From NCBI GenBank assembly GCA_001464865.1, contig LNEG01000125.1:1-64000 (forward strand): a stretch of 64,000 nucleotides of DNA, in the 5' to 3' direction. Made by a program: the position numbers and the translations under genes. The notes under the pieces are model-generated. The model saw only the letters and a program-made list of their open reading frames with translations. It was not told the origin of the DNA and did not search any database. Numbering within the stretch: the stretch's first letter is position 1; each line of letters opens with the position of its first letter. Below, one piece after another: positions 21,798 through 31,756 of this stretch. This DNA is from Burkholderiales bacterium Ga0074133. Lineage in GTDB: Bacteria; Pseudomonadota; Gammaproteobacteria; Burkholderiales; Burkholderiaceae_C.

Positions 21798-22484
21798 ATG
21801 AAGTTTTCAAAAGCAGTCAGCTTGGCGATTCTCGCCGGCGCTGTCGCCACCTTGACTGGCTGTGCATATCGTTCGCCCATTCCCCTTGCGGAAAATTTCC
21901 AGCTGACCGTGCAACCCAAGGTCCGCTCTGCGGGGCATTGGGAGATCCTGTCCCAGGACGTGGTTTCGCAGACGCTCGGCACGTTGGAGAAGGCCGGCAT
22001 TGCGCCCGGTACGCAGCTGCATGTGGCCTTGCCGCCTAACCCCAGCGCGTTTGACCTGGCGTTCCGCGACTTCCTGATCACCCGCATGGTCCAGAGCGGC
22101 GCGCCGGTGCTGCAGAACCCTGGCCAAGCCCTGGACGTGACGTATCACACCCAGCTGGTCCGGCACAACAGCCCGCGCCCGCACTTCGTGCCCAACCAGC
22201 TGACCATGATCGCCGTGGGCCTGATGGCCGCATACGGTCTGCGCCATGAGCATCTGGACGCACAGCTGCTGGCCACGCTGGGCTTCACCTCGCTGGCCGA
22301 CTACGGTTTGAGCGTTGGCTCTGGCGGCCCGACAAACACCGAAATGATCCTCACGACCACGGTCACCCGTGGAGGCCAGTACGTAGCACGCAAGACGGAC
22401 GTGTACTACCTCGAGAACGCGGACACCCCGCTTTTCATGCGCCCCTCGTACAGGAACGTCAACATGAAGGTAGTTTCCCAATGA
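21798..22484 (+). CDS. Putative lipoprotein, unknown function
   Basis: Signal peptide and lipobox ATLTGC; ATGA overlap with the downstream FlgO-like gene. Confidence 0.75.
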   Translation: MKFSKAVSLAILAGAVATLTGCAYRSPIPLAENFQLTVQPKVRSAGHWEILSQDVVSQTLGTLEKAGIAPGTQLHVALPPNPSAFDLAFRDFLITRMVQSGAPVLQNPGQALDVTYHTQLVRHNSPRPHFVPNQLTMIAVGLMAAYGLRHEHLDAQLLATLGFTSLADYGLSVGSGGPTNTEMILTTTVTRGGQYVARKTDVYYLENADTPLFMRPSYRNVNMKVVSQ

Positions 22485-23038
22485 AAGTCACCGCATCCCT
22501 GACGGCGCTGGCCGCAGCCGCCCTGTTGGCGGGCTGTGCAAACACGGCAGCGCCTGTGCGCACCGAGCCTACCTACCAGGAGGCGGCCAGCAGCCCCTTC
22601 CTGAACAGCAGCCGCGAGGCCGTGGGCAAGCTGACGGCAGGCTTTGACCTCAACACCCTGGGTGGCGGGCCGGTGCTCGTGGCCACCGTCGTGAACGTGA
22701 ACGACCTGAGCCGTTCTGCCCCGCTGGGCCGGACGCTGTCCGAACAGTACGCGTCGCAGATGGCCAACAGCGGTTTCAACGTCAAGGAAATCAAGCTGCG
22801 CGGCGATGTGTTTGTCCGCGAAGGCGCGGGTGAACTGCTGCTCTCGCGTGAGATCAAGGACATTGCCCGTAGCCACAACGCGTCGCTGGTGGTCGTAGGG
22901 ACCTACTCTGCCGCGGCCAATTTCACCTATGTGAGCCTGAAGCTCGTGCGCACCGAGGACAGCCGCATCGTGGCTGGCCACGACTACGCGCTGCCCAACG
23001 ACCGCGACGTGATGCGCCTGCTGGCCGTTCCACGCTGA
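22481..23038 (+). CDS. FlgO-domain-like outer membrane lipoprotein
   Basis: Lipobox ALLAGC; NDLSRSAPLGRTLSEQYASQMANSGFNVKEIKLRGDVFVREGAGELLLSREIKDIARSHNASLVVVGTYS. Confidence 0.75.
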   Translation: MKVTASLTALAAAALLAGCANTAAPVRTEPTYQEAASSPFLNSSREAVGKLTAGFDLNTLGGGPVLVATVVNVNDLSRSAPLGRTLSEQYASQMANSGFNVKEIKLRGDVFVREGAGELLLSREIKDIARSHNASLVVVGTYSAAANFTYVSLKLVRTEDSRIVAGHDYALPNDRDVMRLLAVPR

Positions 23039-23092
23039 CGCATCGCACCTGCCGGTTGCTGCTGCCCTCGCTGCTCGGCAACCATCCGCTCC

Positions 23093-23118
23093 AAAAGGCC
23101 GTCTCGACGGCCTTTTTT
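23093..23118 (+). terminator. Rho-independent terminator
   Basis: aaaaggccgt-ctcg-acggcctttttt. Confidence 0.85.
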
Positions 23119-23198
23119 CATGGGTGGCTCATCTTCTCGAGGCCCGCTGAACGGCCGTGCAACGAGCGTTCGATGGTGCCCACCTAAAATCACGCCCC

Positions 23199-24035
23199 AT
23201 GACCTTTACCGACATGCTGCGCAGCGCCACGGCGCAGAACCAATCCCTGCTGTGTGTGGGCCTGGACCCGGAGCCGACACGGTTTCCTGCAGGGATGCAG
23301 GGCGACCCGCGCAAGATCTATGACTTCTGCGCGGCCGTGGTCGATGCCACGGCAGACCTCGTGTGTTCCTTCAAGCCGCAGATCGCGTACTTCGCCGCCC
23401 ATGGCGCCGAAGACCAGCTGGAGCGGCTGATGCAGCACATGCGCTGCAATGCGCCGCATGTGCCGGTGATCCTGGATGCCAAGCGCGGCGATATCGGCTC
23501 CACCGCCGAGCAGTACGCCAAAGAGGCGTTCGAGCGCTACGGTGCCGATGCTGTCACGCTCTCGCCTTTCATGGGCTTTGATTCGATCGAGCCCTACCTG
23601 GCCTACCACGGCAAGGGCGCGTTCCTGCTGTGCCGCACGTCCAACCCCGGCGGCGACGACCTGCAGAACCAGCGCCTAGCCAGCATCGAAGGCCAGCCGC
23701 TGATGTACGAACACGTGGCGCGCCTGGCGCAAGGCCCCTGGAACAAGAACGGCCAGCTTGGCTTGGTGGTGGGCGCCACCTACCCGCAGGAGATCGAGCG
23801 CGTGCGCAGCATTGCGCCCACGCTGCCCCTGCTGATCCCCGGCGTGGGCGCCCAGGGTGGCGATGCGGCGGCCACGGTGCGTGCCGGCCTGCGCACTGAC
23901 GGGCCGATCATCGTGAACTCGTCGCGCGCCATCCTGTACGCATCGCGCGGTGACGACTTTGCGGCGGCCGCGCGCGCAGAAGCCGTGCGCACCCGCGCGG
24001 TGCTGCAGGCGGCCCAGGCAGCGGCCGGGTACTGA
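23199..24035 (+). CDS. pyrF: Orotidine-5'-phosphate decarboxylase
   Basis: [14 protein letters not shown]...[41 protein letters not shown]. Confidence 0.97.
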   Translation: MTFTDMLRSATAQNQSLLCVGLDPEPTRFPAGMQGDPRKIYDFCAAVVDATADLVCSFKPQIAYFAAHGAEDQLERLMQHMRCNAPHVPVILDAKRGDIGSTAEQYAKEAFERYGADAVTLSPFMGFDSIEPYLAYHGKGAFLLCRTSNPGGDDLQNQRLASIEGQPLMYEHVARLAQGPWNKNGQLGLVVGATYPQEIERVRSIAPTLPLLIPGVGAQGGDAAATVRAGLRTDGPIIVNSSRAILYASRGDDFAAAARAEAVRTRAVLQAAQAAAGY

Positions 24036-24148
24036 CGCCTGGCACGCCCGCCGCAGGCGGCGTTGCTGCGGGCGCCCTGGTGGGGGCCAGCGGCTTTTTT
24101 ACCTGATGGCGCGCACCGCCCCGCGCGCTTTGACCCCGGAGCCCCGCG

Positions 24149-25045
24149 ATGCAGCTCAAATGGCTCGAAGACTTCATCGTGCTGGCGCAGGAGCGCAGCT
24201 TCACCCGTGCGGCCGAGCTGCGGCATGTGACGCACCCCGCCTTTGGCCGGCGCATCCGTGCGCTGGAGGCCTGGGCGGGCACGCCGCTGGTCGAACGCGG
24301 GGGCGGGCCCGTCACCCTCACCCCGGCGGGCCAGAGCTTTCTGGAAACCGCGGCCAACCTGGCGCGCAGCCTGACCCAGGCGCACGAAGAGCTGCAGAGC
24401 CTGGCCGGGCGCCAGGGCCGCACCATCACGCTGGCCACGGGCCGCACGCTGGCGCGCACCGTGGTGGCCGACTGGCTGGTGCGCCTGCAGCCGGTGCTGC
24501 AGGGGGCCGAGGTTTGCGTGCGCACGCGGTCGCTGGCCGACACGGTGGCCATGCTGGAGCGCAGCGAGGCCGACTTTTCCCTGGTCTACCACCACCCCAC
24601 GCTGGCTGTGCGGCTCGATGCCCGGCAGTTCAGCCACGTCACGGTGGCGTCCGACCGGCTGGTGCCCGTATCGCGCGCCACCGCCCAGGGCCAGGCGCAG
24701 CACCGCTTCGGCCAGGGCTCCGCGCTGGTGCCCTACCTGGCCTATGCCCCGCAACTGGCGCTGGGGCGGCTGGTGGAAGACCATCTGGCGCAAAACCCCC
24801 ACGCCCCGCGCCTGCAGCGGGTGGTGGAATGTGACTCGGCCGATGCGCATTACGAATACGTGCAAAAGGGTCTGGGCGTGGCGTGGCTTCCCTGGTCCAT
24901 GGTGCATGCGGATTGCAAGGCCGGGCGGCTGGCACCGGCGGGCGATGTGCGCATGGAGGTGCGTTTTGACGTGCGCCTGTACCGCCCCAAACGGCGTCTG
25001 GGCCCGCTGGCCGAAGCGTTCTGGAAAGCCATGGCGCAACGCTGA
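24149..25045 (+). CDS. LysR family transcriptional regulator
   Basis: MQLKWLEDFIVLAQERSFTRAAELRHVTHPAFGRRIRALEAWAGTPLVERG HTH. Confidence 0.92.
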   Translation: MQLKWLEDFIVLAQERSFTRAAELRHVTHPAFGRRIRALEAWAGTPLVERGGGPVTLTPAGQSFLETAANLARSLTQAHEELQSLAGRQGRTITLATGRTLARTVVADWLVRLQPVLQGAEVCVRTRSLADTVAMLERSEADFSLVYHHPTLAVRLDARQFSHVTVASDRLVPVSRATAQGQAQHRFGQGSALVPYLAYAPQLALGRLVEDHLAQNPHAPRLQRVVECDSADAHYEYVQKGLGVAWLPWSMVHADCKAGRLAPAGDVRMEVRFDVRLYRPKRRLGPLAEAFWKAMAQR

Positions 25046-25292
25046 CGCTTTTGCGGCAAGGCGTCGCCGCGGCCTGGGCACCCCGCGTGGCGGGCCTCCG
25101 CGCGCCAGCGCCGAATTCCGAGGGTTAACCCCCCGCTCTCAACGCAAACCAGCACCAGTCCGTGCTGTTTCGGCACCACGGCCAGCCTGCGGGTTTTTGA
25201 CAATCAGGGCACGGCCAGCGCTGGCCCACGCGCCCTGCGATGACCCCGAAGGCCCCGCAAAAGCAAGCAAGTGCCCTCCACAAGGAAACCCC

Positions 25293-26282
25293 ATGCCCAC
25301 CACCCGCCTGACTTCCCCCCGCCGCACAGCCCTGCTCTGCGGCCTCGCCCTGCTGTCCACAGCGGCGCCCGTGTTCGCGCAGGACGCTGCCTGGCCGTCC
25401 AAGCCCATCACCATCGTCGTGGGCTACCCGCCCGGCGGCAGCACTGACCTGACCGGCCGCACCGTGGCCACCGAGCTGAGCGCCAAGCTCGGCGTGCCGG
25501 TGGTGATCGAGAACATCGGCGGTGCCGGTGGCGCCATCGGCGCGCAGAAGGTGGCCAGCGCCGCGCCCGATGGCTACACCTTGCTGGTGGGTGCCAGCAA
25601 CGAGATCGCCATCAACAAACTGGTGACCAAGAAGGTCAAGTACGACATCAAGGACTTCACCGCCATCGGCCTGATTGCCTCTCAGCCGCTGGTGCTGGTG
25701 GCATCGCAGGGCGCGGGCGTGAAGAACCTGGCCGAGTTCACGCAGAAGGTCTCGAAGAACCCCGGCAAGTTCAGCTACGGCAGCTCGGGCGTGGGCACCT
25801 CGCTGCACCTGGCGGGCGAGATGGTCAAGGAGCAGGGCAAGCTGTTCATGACGCACATCCCCTACCGCGGCGTGGCGCCGCTCACCAACGACCTGATGGG
25901 CAACAACCTGGAGTACGGCGTGTTCGTGCTCTCCAGCGGCCTGCCGCACATCAAGAGCGGCAAGGTCATTGCGCTGGGCACCACCGAGGCCAAACGCTCG
26001 GCCACCACGCCCGAGATTCCGGCGCTGGCCGAAACCGCGCAGTACAAGAACGTGGACATCGGCGTGTGGTTTGCGCTCATGGGCCCGGCCAACCTGCCCA
26101 AGCCGGTGTTCGACAAGCTCAAGAAGGCGCTCAACGACAGCCTGCAGTCGCCCGAGTTCAGAAAGAAGATGGAATCCAGCGGCTCCACCGTAGCGGCCAC
26201 CACGGTCAACCTCGACCAGTTCCTGGCCACCGAAGTGGCCAAGTACAAGCAGATTGTTGACTACGCAAAGATCGAAGAATGA
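25293..26282 (+). CDS. Bug/TctC family tripartite tricarboxylate transporter substrate-binding protein
   Basis: Signal peptide ...AAPVFAQDA; WPSKPITIVVGYPPGGSTDLTGRTVATELSAKLGVPVVIENIGGAGGAIGAQKVASAAPDGYTLLVG. Confidence 0.94.
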   Translation: MPTTRLTSPRRTALLCGLALLSTAAPVFAQDAAWPSKPITIVVGYPPGGSTDLTGRTVATELSAKLGVPVVIENIGGAGGAIGAQKVASAAPDGYTLLVGASNEIAINKLVTKKVKYDIKDFTAIGLIASQPLVLVASQGAGVKNLAEFTQKVSKNPGKFSYGSSGVGTSLHLAGEMVKEQGKLFMTHIPYRGVAPLTNDLMGNNLEYGVFVLSSGLPHIKSGKVIALGTTEAKRSATTPEIPALAETAQYKNVDIGVWFALMGPANLPKPVFDKLKKALNDSLQSPEFRKKMESSGSTVAATTVNLDQFLATEVAKYKQIVDYAKIEE

Positions 26283-27277
26283 GCCACCCCGACGACAACC
26301 GCACCGTGCAGCCCCTGCACTTTGAACTGCCCGCGCCCGACATCAGTGCCTGGCGCGCGGGCAACACCGGCACCGAAGGTGTGTGGCGTTTCGACTCGGG
26401 TGTGCCCGGCCGCCGCGTGATGGTCAGCGCGCTCGTGCACGGCAATGAGCTGTGCGGCGCCTGGGCATTGAAGGGCCTGCTGGAGGCCGGCGTGCGGCCC
26501 CTGCGCGGCACGCTCACGCTCGCGTTTTGCAACCTCGATGCCTTCGACCGGTTTGACGCCGCCCACCACGATGCCTCGCGCTTCACCGACGAAGACCTCA
26601 ACCGCCAGTGGCTGGACGAGCGCATTGATGCCGCCGATACGCGCGAACGCCGCCGTGCCGCGGCCTTGCGCCCCTGGGTCGCCCAGGCCGACTGGCTGCT
26701 GGACATCCACTCCATGCACGAGCCCTCGGCACCGCTGCTGCTCACCGGCATGCAGCCGCGCAACCTGCAGCTGGCGCGCGCCATGCGTTCGCCCGAGCAC
26801 ATCGTGGTCGATGCGGGCCACAAGGACGGCGTGCGCATGCGCGACTACGGTCGCTTTGGCGCGCTGGCCGATGCGCCGGGCGATGACACGCGCTCGCTGC
26901 TCATCGAATGCGGCTTCCACGGCGACCCGGCCAGCCGCGCCGTGGCGCAGGACCAGTGCGTGCGCTTCATCGAACAGGCGGGCGTGCTGGAGGCCGACGC
27001 GCTGGCGCAGCAGCTGCCCGGCTGGCGCCTGCCCGACGCACCGCGCCAGTGGGCCCTGGAAGTGACCGGGCCGGTGGTGGCCACCAGTAGCGCCTTCCGG
27101 TTTGTGGCGCCATTCACGGGGCTGGAGGTGTTCGAGAAAGCCGGTACGGTGATCGGCGACAACGATGGCGTGCCCGTGACCACGCCTTACGACGACTGCG
27201 TGCTGGTGATGCCATCGGTGCGCCAGGCCCGGGCGGGCGTCACGGTGGTGCGCTTTGCGCGGCGGCGGGTGCTGTAG
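26279..27277 (+). CDS. Succinylglutamate desuccinylase/aspartoacylase family protein
   Basis: VMVSALVHGNELCGAWAL...DEDLNRQWLDERI...WLLDIHSMHEPSAPLL...LLIECGFHGD. Confidence 0.85.
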   Translation: MSHPDDNRTVQPLHFELPAPDISAWRAGNTGTEGVWRFDSGVPGRRVMVSALVHGNELCGAWALKGLLEAGVRPLRGTLTLAFCNLDAFDRFDAAHHDASRFTDEDLNRQWLDERIDAADTRERRRAAALRPWVAQADWLLDIHSMHEPSAPLLLTGMQPRNLQLARAMRSPEHIVVDAGHKDGVRMRDYGRFGALADAPGDDTRSLLIECGFHGDPASRAVAQDQCVRFIEQAGVLEADALAQQLPGWRLPDAPRQWALEVTGPVVATSSAFRFVAPFTGLEVFEKAGTVIGDNDGVPVTTPYDDCVLVMPSVRQARAGVTVVRFARRRVL

Positions 27278-27340
27278 CAGCCCCCGGCCACGGCGATGCA
27301 CGCTTTCGCCCTGGCACCGTCGCTGCGTGGCTGGCGCCGT

Positions 27341-27401
27341 ACTGCTATTGAATAAATAGCAAAACAGGCAATTTACTCAGGGACCTCAGGCCGTTTTTGC
27401 C
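27341..27401 (+). repeat. AT-rich palindromic element, copy D (overlaps 3' end of EamA gene)
   Basis: TGCTATT(27343-27349)/AATAGCA(27355-27361); AATAGCAAAACAGGCAATTTACTCAGGGACCTCAGGCCGTTTTTGCC. Confidence 0.75.
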
Positions 27402-28336
27402 TGAAACCGGGGCCCCAGCAACACGCAGGCCAGCGCAACCACGATGAAGGCAATGCCCGCCCATTGCCAGGGCGCCACCGTCTCGCCCAGCACCAGCCAC
27501 CCGGCCGTGAGCCCCACCACCGGCACGGCCAGGCTGAAGGGCGCCACGCGGTTGGCCGGGTGGCGCTGCAGCAGGTGGGTCCACAGCGCGTTGCCGACGG
27601 TGTTGGCAGCCCACCCAAGGTATGCCACGGCGGCCCAGCCCGACAAGGGAACATTCGCCAAAGCTTCCCACTGCAGCCAGCGGGCGGCATCAGGGTCAAA
27701 AATGGCCGACAGCACGATGAATGGAACGATAGGCACCAGGCTGCTCCAGATCACAAAGGCCAACGGGTCGTAGCCGGGCGCTGCGTTTTGCGCCAGCCGC
27801 GCCACGATGTGGGATGCAGCCCACAGGGATGCGGCGCACAGGGTGAGCACCAGCCCCGCGACCGTGGTTGCCGCTGCAGCACCGGGTGCTTCAGGCCCCA
27901 GGTGGTGCATTCCAAAGCACACCAGGCCAAGGGTTGCCAACGCCATGCCCCATACCAGAGGCCGGCCGGGCTTCTCGTGGAGAAATGCAAACGCGAACAG
28001 CGCGGTGAAGAACACCTGCGTCTGAAGCAGCACACTGGCCAGGCCGGCCGTAATGCCCACCTGCATGCCAATGAACAAAAAGCCGAACTGTCCCACGCCC
28101 TGCAACATGCCGAAGCAGAGCACCCAGCGCCAGTTCACACGGGGCGGCGGGATCATGAGGAGCAGCGGCAGCGCCGCAAAAATGTACCGCGCAGCCCCCA
28201 GCTGAAACGGGGTGAAGCTGCGCAGCCCCCACTTCATCGCCACAAAGTTCACGCCCCACAGCACCACCACCAGCAGCGCCGTCAGCAGGTCGCGCGGGCG
28301 AAAGGGGGTGGCCGGCGCCGGCGCGGGGGCCGTCAC
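27386..28336 (-). CDS. EamA/DMT family transporter
   Basis: GTG start; LLTALLVVVLWGVNFVAMKWGLRSFTPFQLGAARYIFAALPLLL; two EamA repeats. Confidence 0.9.
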   Translation of the reverse strand: MTAPAPAPATPFRPRDLLTALLVVVLWGVNFVAMKWGLRSFTPFQLGAARYIFAALPLLLMIPPPRVNWRWVLCFGMLQGVGQFGFLFIGMQVGITAGLASVLLQTQVFFTALFAFAFLHEKPGRPLVWGMALATLGLVCFGMHHLGPEAPGAAAATTVAGLVLTLCAASLWAASHIVARLAQNAAPGYDPLAFVIWSSLVPIVPFIVLSAIFDPDAARWLQWEALANVPLSGWAAVAYLGWAANTVGNALWTHLLQRHPANRVAPFSLAVPVVGLTAGWLVLGETVAPWQWAGIAFIVVALACVLLGPRFQAKTA

Positions 28337-28776
28337 TGCGCCGCCCGCGCGGCTTCCAGGTGGGCCTGCACCCGCTGGGCGAGCGCGATGTCGCCCGGGG
28401 TGTCGGGCATCCACCTGTCCACGCTGCGGGGCCTCTCCTCGGCATCCACCGCCGTGTAGGCGGCCACGCAGTGCACCACGTCGTGCAGGGCGCCGCCCTG
28501 CACGCTGCCGCTGCGCACATCCAACACCAGGTTCAGCGTGGCGTCCTGGGTGTAGGCCAGCCGGGCATGCACCTCGACCAGATCGCCGGGCCGGATGGGC
28601 TGCAGGAAAGCGGCACTGCCCACAAACTGCGTGATGCACGGCCCGCGGGCCCAGGCGCTGGCGCAGGCAAAGCCGGCCTCGTCCACCCAGCGCAGCACCG
28701 TGCCACCCGGAATGCGGGCTGCCGATGGCGACGTGGTGGGGTGCGATGCAAGAAAGCGCAGCGTGATCGATTGCAT
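28333..28776 (-). CDS. Acyl-CoA thioesterase (hotdog fold)
   Basis: MQSITLRFLASHPTTSPSAARIPGGTVLRWVDEAGFACASAWARGPCITQFVGSAAFLQPIRPGDLVEVHARL. Confidence 0.82.
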   Translation of the reverse strand: MQSITLRFLASHPTTSPSAARIPGGTVLRWVDEAGFACASAWARGPCITQFVGSAAFLQPIRPGDLVEVHARLAYTQDATLNLVLDVRSGSVQGGALHDVVHCVAAYTAVDAEERPRSVDRWMPDTPGDIALAQRVQAHLEAARAAQ

Positions 28777-29102
28777 GGGCGGGTTCCGGGGCCGGGGTGT
28801 CGGCGCATTATCCCCAGCAGGTTCGCCGCCGCAGCGCCCCGCCACCTCCAGCGGGCGCGCCGGGGGAACAGCCGGTGCAATGCGCCAGCGGCTATGCGGG
28901 CAGCATGGCTGGATGGGATGGGTAGCCCCGCGCGCAGACCCGGCGGGCAGGCACATTCCGGCACCCATCGTGCACGTAGAACCCACCACTCACCTAGCGC
29001 CGACTTGACCCCGGTCAATACTTTGGCGACAGCACGCGCCTACAGTCGAAGCGATACTTTCGGTTACATCCACCCTTTCGCGCCCCGGCGCCAGCGTGCC
29101 TC

Positions 29103-31073
29103 ATGTCCCTGCTCCACCGTCTCAACCTGCTCCAGAAGTTCCTGATTCTCGGCGCCCTCGGGCTGCTGATGAGCGCCCTGCCCACAGGGCTATACGTGGC
29201 CGATGCACTCGGCACTATCGCACACGCACGGCAGGAGGCCGCAGGCATTGGCCCGGCGCAGGCCATCACCCAGCTGGTCCAGCGGGTGCAGGTACACCGG
29301 GGGCTCTCGGCCGGCATGCTGGGGGGCGATGAAGCTTTGGCCGGGCGCCGTCCCGCTGCGCGCGATGCTGTGGAGAAAGTGATTGCCGAGACCGCCGAAA
29401 AGCTCAATGACGCCAACATACCCGCACCCCAGATGGCGGCATGGACCGAGGCCCTGACCACCTGGCGCGCGCTCGAGCAGGCCGTGGGCGCCCGCAGCCT
29501 GGATGCGCCGCAGAGCACTGCGCGCCACACCCAGCTCATTGCGTCGCTGCTGCGGCTGAGCGAGGCCGTGGTGCACAGTTACGGCCTGCAGATCGACCCC
29601 GACGCGCAGACGAGTGCGCTGGTGCAGGCCTCGCTGATCCAGGCGCCCATGCTGGGCGAAAAGCTGGGTGTGCTGCGTGCGCAGGGCGCCGGCGCGCTGG
29701 GCCGCGGCGAGCTCTCGCCCCAAGCCAAGGGACAGATGCTGGTGCTGCAGCAGCGCGTGGTGGAATTGCAGGGCGACACCTTCCGCGGGCTGGACCGCGC
29801 ATTGCAAGGTAACCCAGCATTCGCGAAGCAACTGGCTGAACAGTCGAAGACCATCCAGGAGCAGATCGCGCAGTCCCTGCAACTGGCCGAGCGCGAAGTG
29901 ATCAACGCTACCGAATTCAAGCTGGCCTCGCGCGACTATTTTGATGCTTTCACCCGCACCATCGACGCACTGAACAACCTCAACACCAGCGCCCTGGGCC
30001 TGCTGGACGCGGCGCTGCAGCAGCGCGTGGCCGAAGAGCAGCGCAGCCTGGGCCTGATTGCGGCCGGCCTGCTGCTGGTGATGGCGCTGACCAGTGCCAT
30101 GGCCCTGGTGTTCGTGCGCTCCATCACCGTGCCGCTGTCGCAGGCGGTGCAGCTGTCGCGCGCGGTGGCGCAGGGTGACCTGGGCGAGACCCGCGTGCAG
30201 CACGGCACCAACGAAGTTGGCCAGCTGCTGCGGGCGCTGCTGCAGATGCGCGGCCAGCTCACACACGTGGTGCGCCAGGTGCGCACCGGCTCCGAAGGCG
30301 TAGCCACGGCCAGCGTGCAGATTGCGCAAGGCAACACCGACCTGTCGGCCCGCACCGAGAGCCAGGCCAGTGCGCTGGAGCAGACCGCGGCGTCGATGGA
30401 GCAGCTCAACGCCACCGTGCGCCAGAACGCCGACAGCGCCCTGCAGGCCAGCCAGCTGGCCGCCAGCGCCAGCAAAGTGGCCGTGCAGGGCGGCGAGGTG
30501 GTGGCGCAGGTGGTGGACACCATGCACGGCATCAATGCCTCGTCGCAAAAGATCGCCGACATCATCGGCGTGATCGACTCGATTGCCTTCCAGACCAACA
30601 TCCTGGCGCTGAACGCCGCGGTGGAAGCCGCCCGCGCGGGCGAACAGGGCCGCGGCTTTGCCGTGGTGGCCACCGAAGTGCGCTCGCTTGCCGGGCGCAG
30701 CGCCGAGGCCGCCCGCGAGATCAAGACCCTGATCAACGACAGTGTGGAGCGCGTGGCCCAGGGCAGCGTGCTGGTGGACCGCGCCGGTGACACCATGAAA
30801 GAAGTGGTGGGCTCCATCCGCCGCGTGACGGAAATCATGGGCGAGATCAGTGCCGCAAGCCGCGAGCAGAGCCAGGGCGTGGCGCAGGTGGGCGAAGCCG
30901 TCACGCAGATGGACCAGGTCACGCAGCAGAACGCCGCGCTGGTCGAAGAAATGGCCGCCGCCGCCAGCAGCCTGCAAACGCAGGCGCAAGACCTGGTGAA
31001 GGTGGTGTCGGTGTTCCGCCTGGGCCACGATGCCACCCCTGGCACGCAGCCAGGAGTGCTACAAATACAGTAG
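29103..31073 (+). CDS. Methyl-accepting chemotaxis protein (NIT-like sensor, HAMP, MCP signalling)
   Basis: Hairpin tip [56 protein letters not shown]-terminal [15 protein letters not shown]. Confidence 0.93.
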   Translation: MSLLHRLNLLQKFLILGALGLLMSALPTGLYVADALGTIAHARQEAAGIGPAQAITQLVQRVQVHRGLSAGMLGGDEALAGRRPAARDAVEKVIAETAEKLNDANIPAPQMAAWTEALTTWRALEQAVGARSLDAPQSTARHTQLIASLLRLSEAVVHSYGLQIDPDAQTSALVQASLIQAPMLGEKLGVLRAQGAGALGRGELSPQAKGQMLVLQQRVVELQGDTFRGLDRALQGNPAFAKQLAEQSKTIQEQIAQSLQLAEREVINATEFKLASRDYFDAFTRTIDALNNLNTSALGLLDAALQQRVAEEQRSLGLIAAGLLLVMALTSAMALVFVRSITVPLSQAVQLSRAVAQGDLGETRVQHGTNEVGQLLRALLQMRGQLTHVVRQVRTGSEGVATASVQIAQGNTDLSARTESQASALEQTAASMEQLNATVRQNADSALQASQLAASASKVAVQGGEVVAQVVDTMHGINASSQKIADIIGVIDSIAFQTNILALNAAVEAARAGEQGRGFAVVATEVRSLAGRSAEAAREIKTLINDSVERVAQGSVLVDRAGDTMKEVVGSIRRVTEIMGEISAASREQSQGVAQVGEAVTQMDQVTQQNAALVEEMAAAASSLQTQAQDLVKVVSVFRLGHDATPGTQPGVLQIQ

Positions 31074-31125
31074 CTATAAAAGACCGATGCACTAGCACGT
31101 TGGGCCAATTGGGCCCGAAATTGTC
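31056..31125 (+). repeat. AT-rich palindromic element, copy E (contains the MCP stop codon)
   Basis: GCTAC(31058-31062)/GTAGC(31070-31074); MCP stop TAG = 31071-31073; right end GAAATTGTCTGCC resembles copy C. Confidence 0.55.
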
Positions 31126-31202
31126 TGCCTGGCGCTGCACAAGGCCCCTGCGAAGGCCTTGGGGTTGCCCTGGCCGCCCGCAAAAGGCCCGCCAAGAGCC
31201 CG

Positions 31203-31580
31203 CTAAAGGCCCCCGGGCCGCGTGATCCCCAGCGCCGCCAGTTCCTCATCGGTGAACACCCGCGAGCGCGTGTGGAAGGCCCGGCCCTCCGGCCCCTCCA
31301 GCGAAAACGTGCCACCCGTGCCCTCGATCACATCCAGTATCAGCTGCGTGTGCTGCCACGTCTGGTACTGCGCACGGCCGATGTAGAACGGGCAGCCGCC
31401 CACATCCCCCAGGTACACGTCGCCCGCGCCCATCGTGATCTCGCCCTGCAGGTAGCAGTTGGCCGCGCTGTTGTCGCAGCAGCCTCCGCTCTGGTGAAAC
31501 ATGAGCCCGGGCCCGTGCTTGGCTTTGAGGAATTCAACGAGTTCAAGCGCTGCCGCTGTGGCAATGACTTTGTCGACCAT
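31203..31580 (-). CDS. DUF779 family protein
   Basis: MVDKVIATAAALELVEFLKAKHGPGLMFHQSGGCCDNSAANCYLQGEI...DVYLGDVGGCPFYIG. Confidence 0.88.
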   Translation of the reverse strand: MVDKVIATAAALELVEFLKAKHGPGLMFHQSGGCCDNSAANCYLQGEITMGAGDVYLGDVGGCPFYIGRAQYQTWQHTQLILDVIEGTGGTFSLEGPEGRAFHTRSRVFTDEELAALGITRPGGL

Positions 31581-31756
31581 GGGTGTCTCCAGCGTGCAAA
31601 TCAACAAGCGCGGCAAGTTGGAACAACGAGCCGCGCCCCCAGGGCATCCAGCGGTTCACAAACCGTTCCTGGCTAGGCGCGTCGTCGCAGACAGTGGCAG
31701 CGCCACGGCAAGACGGCGCAACGACGCCAGGGACGGTTTTTGGACCGCCACCCCCA

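Noticed and set aside
29190-31028. 612-aa minus-strand ORF, plus 29936-31315
   Set aside because: Antisense to the MCP coding sequence, which has unmistakable MCP motifs.
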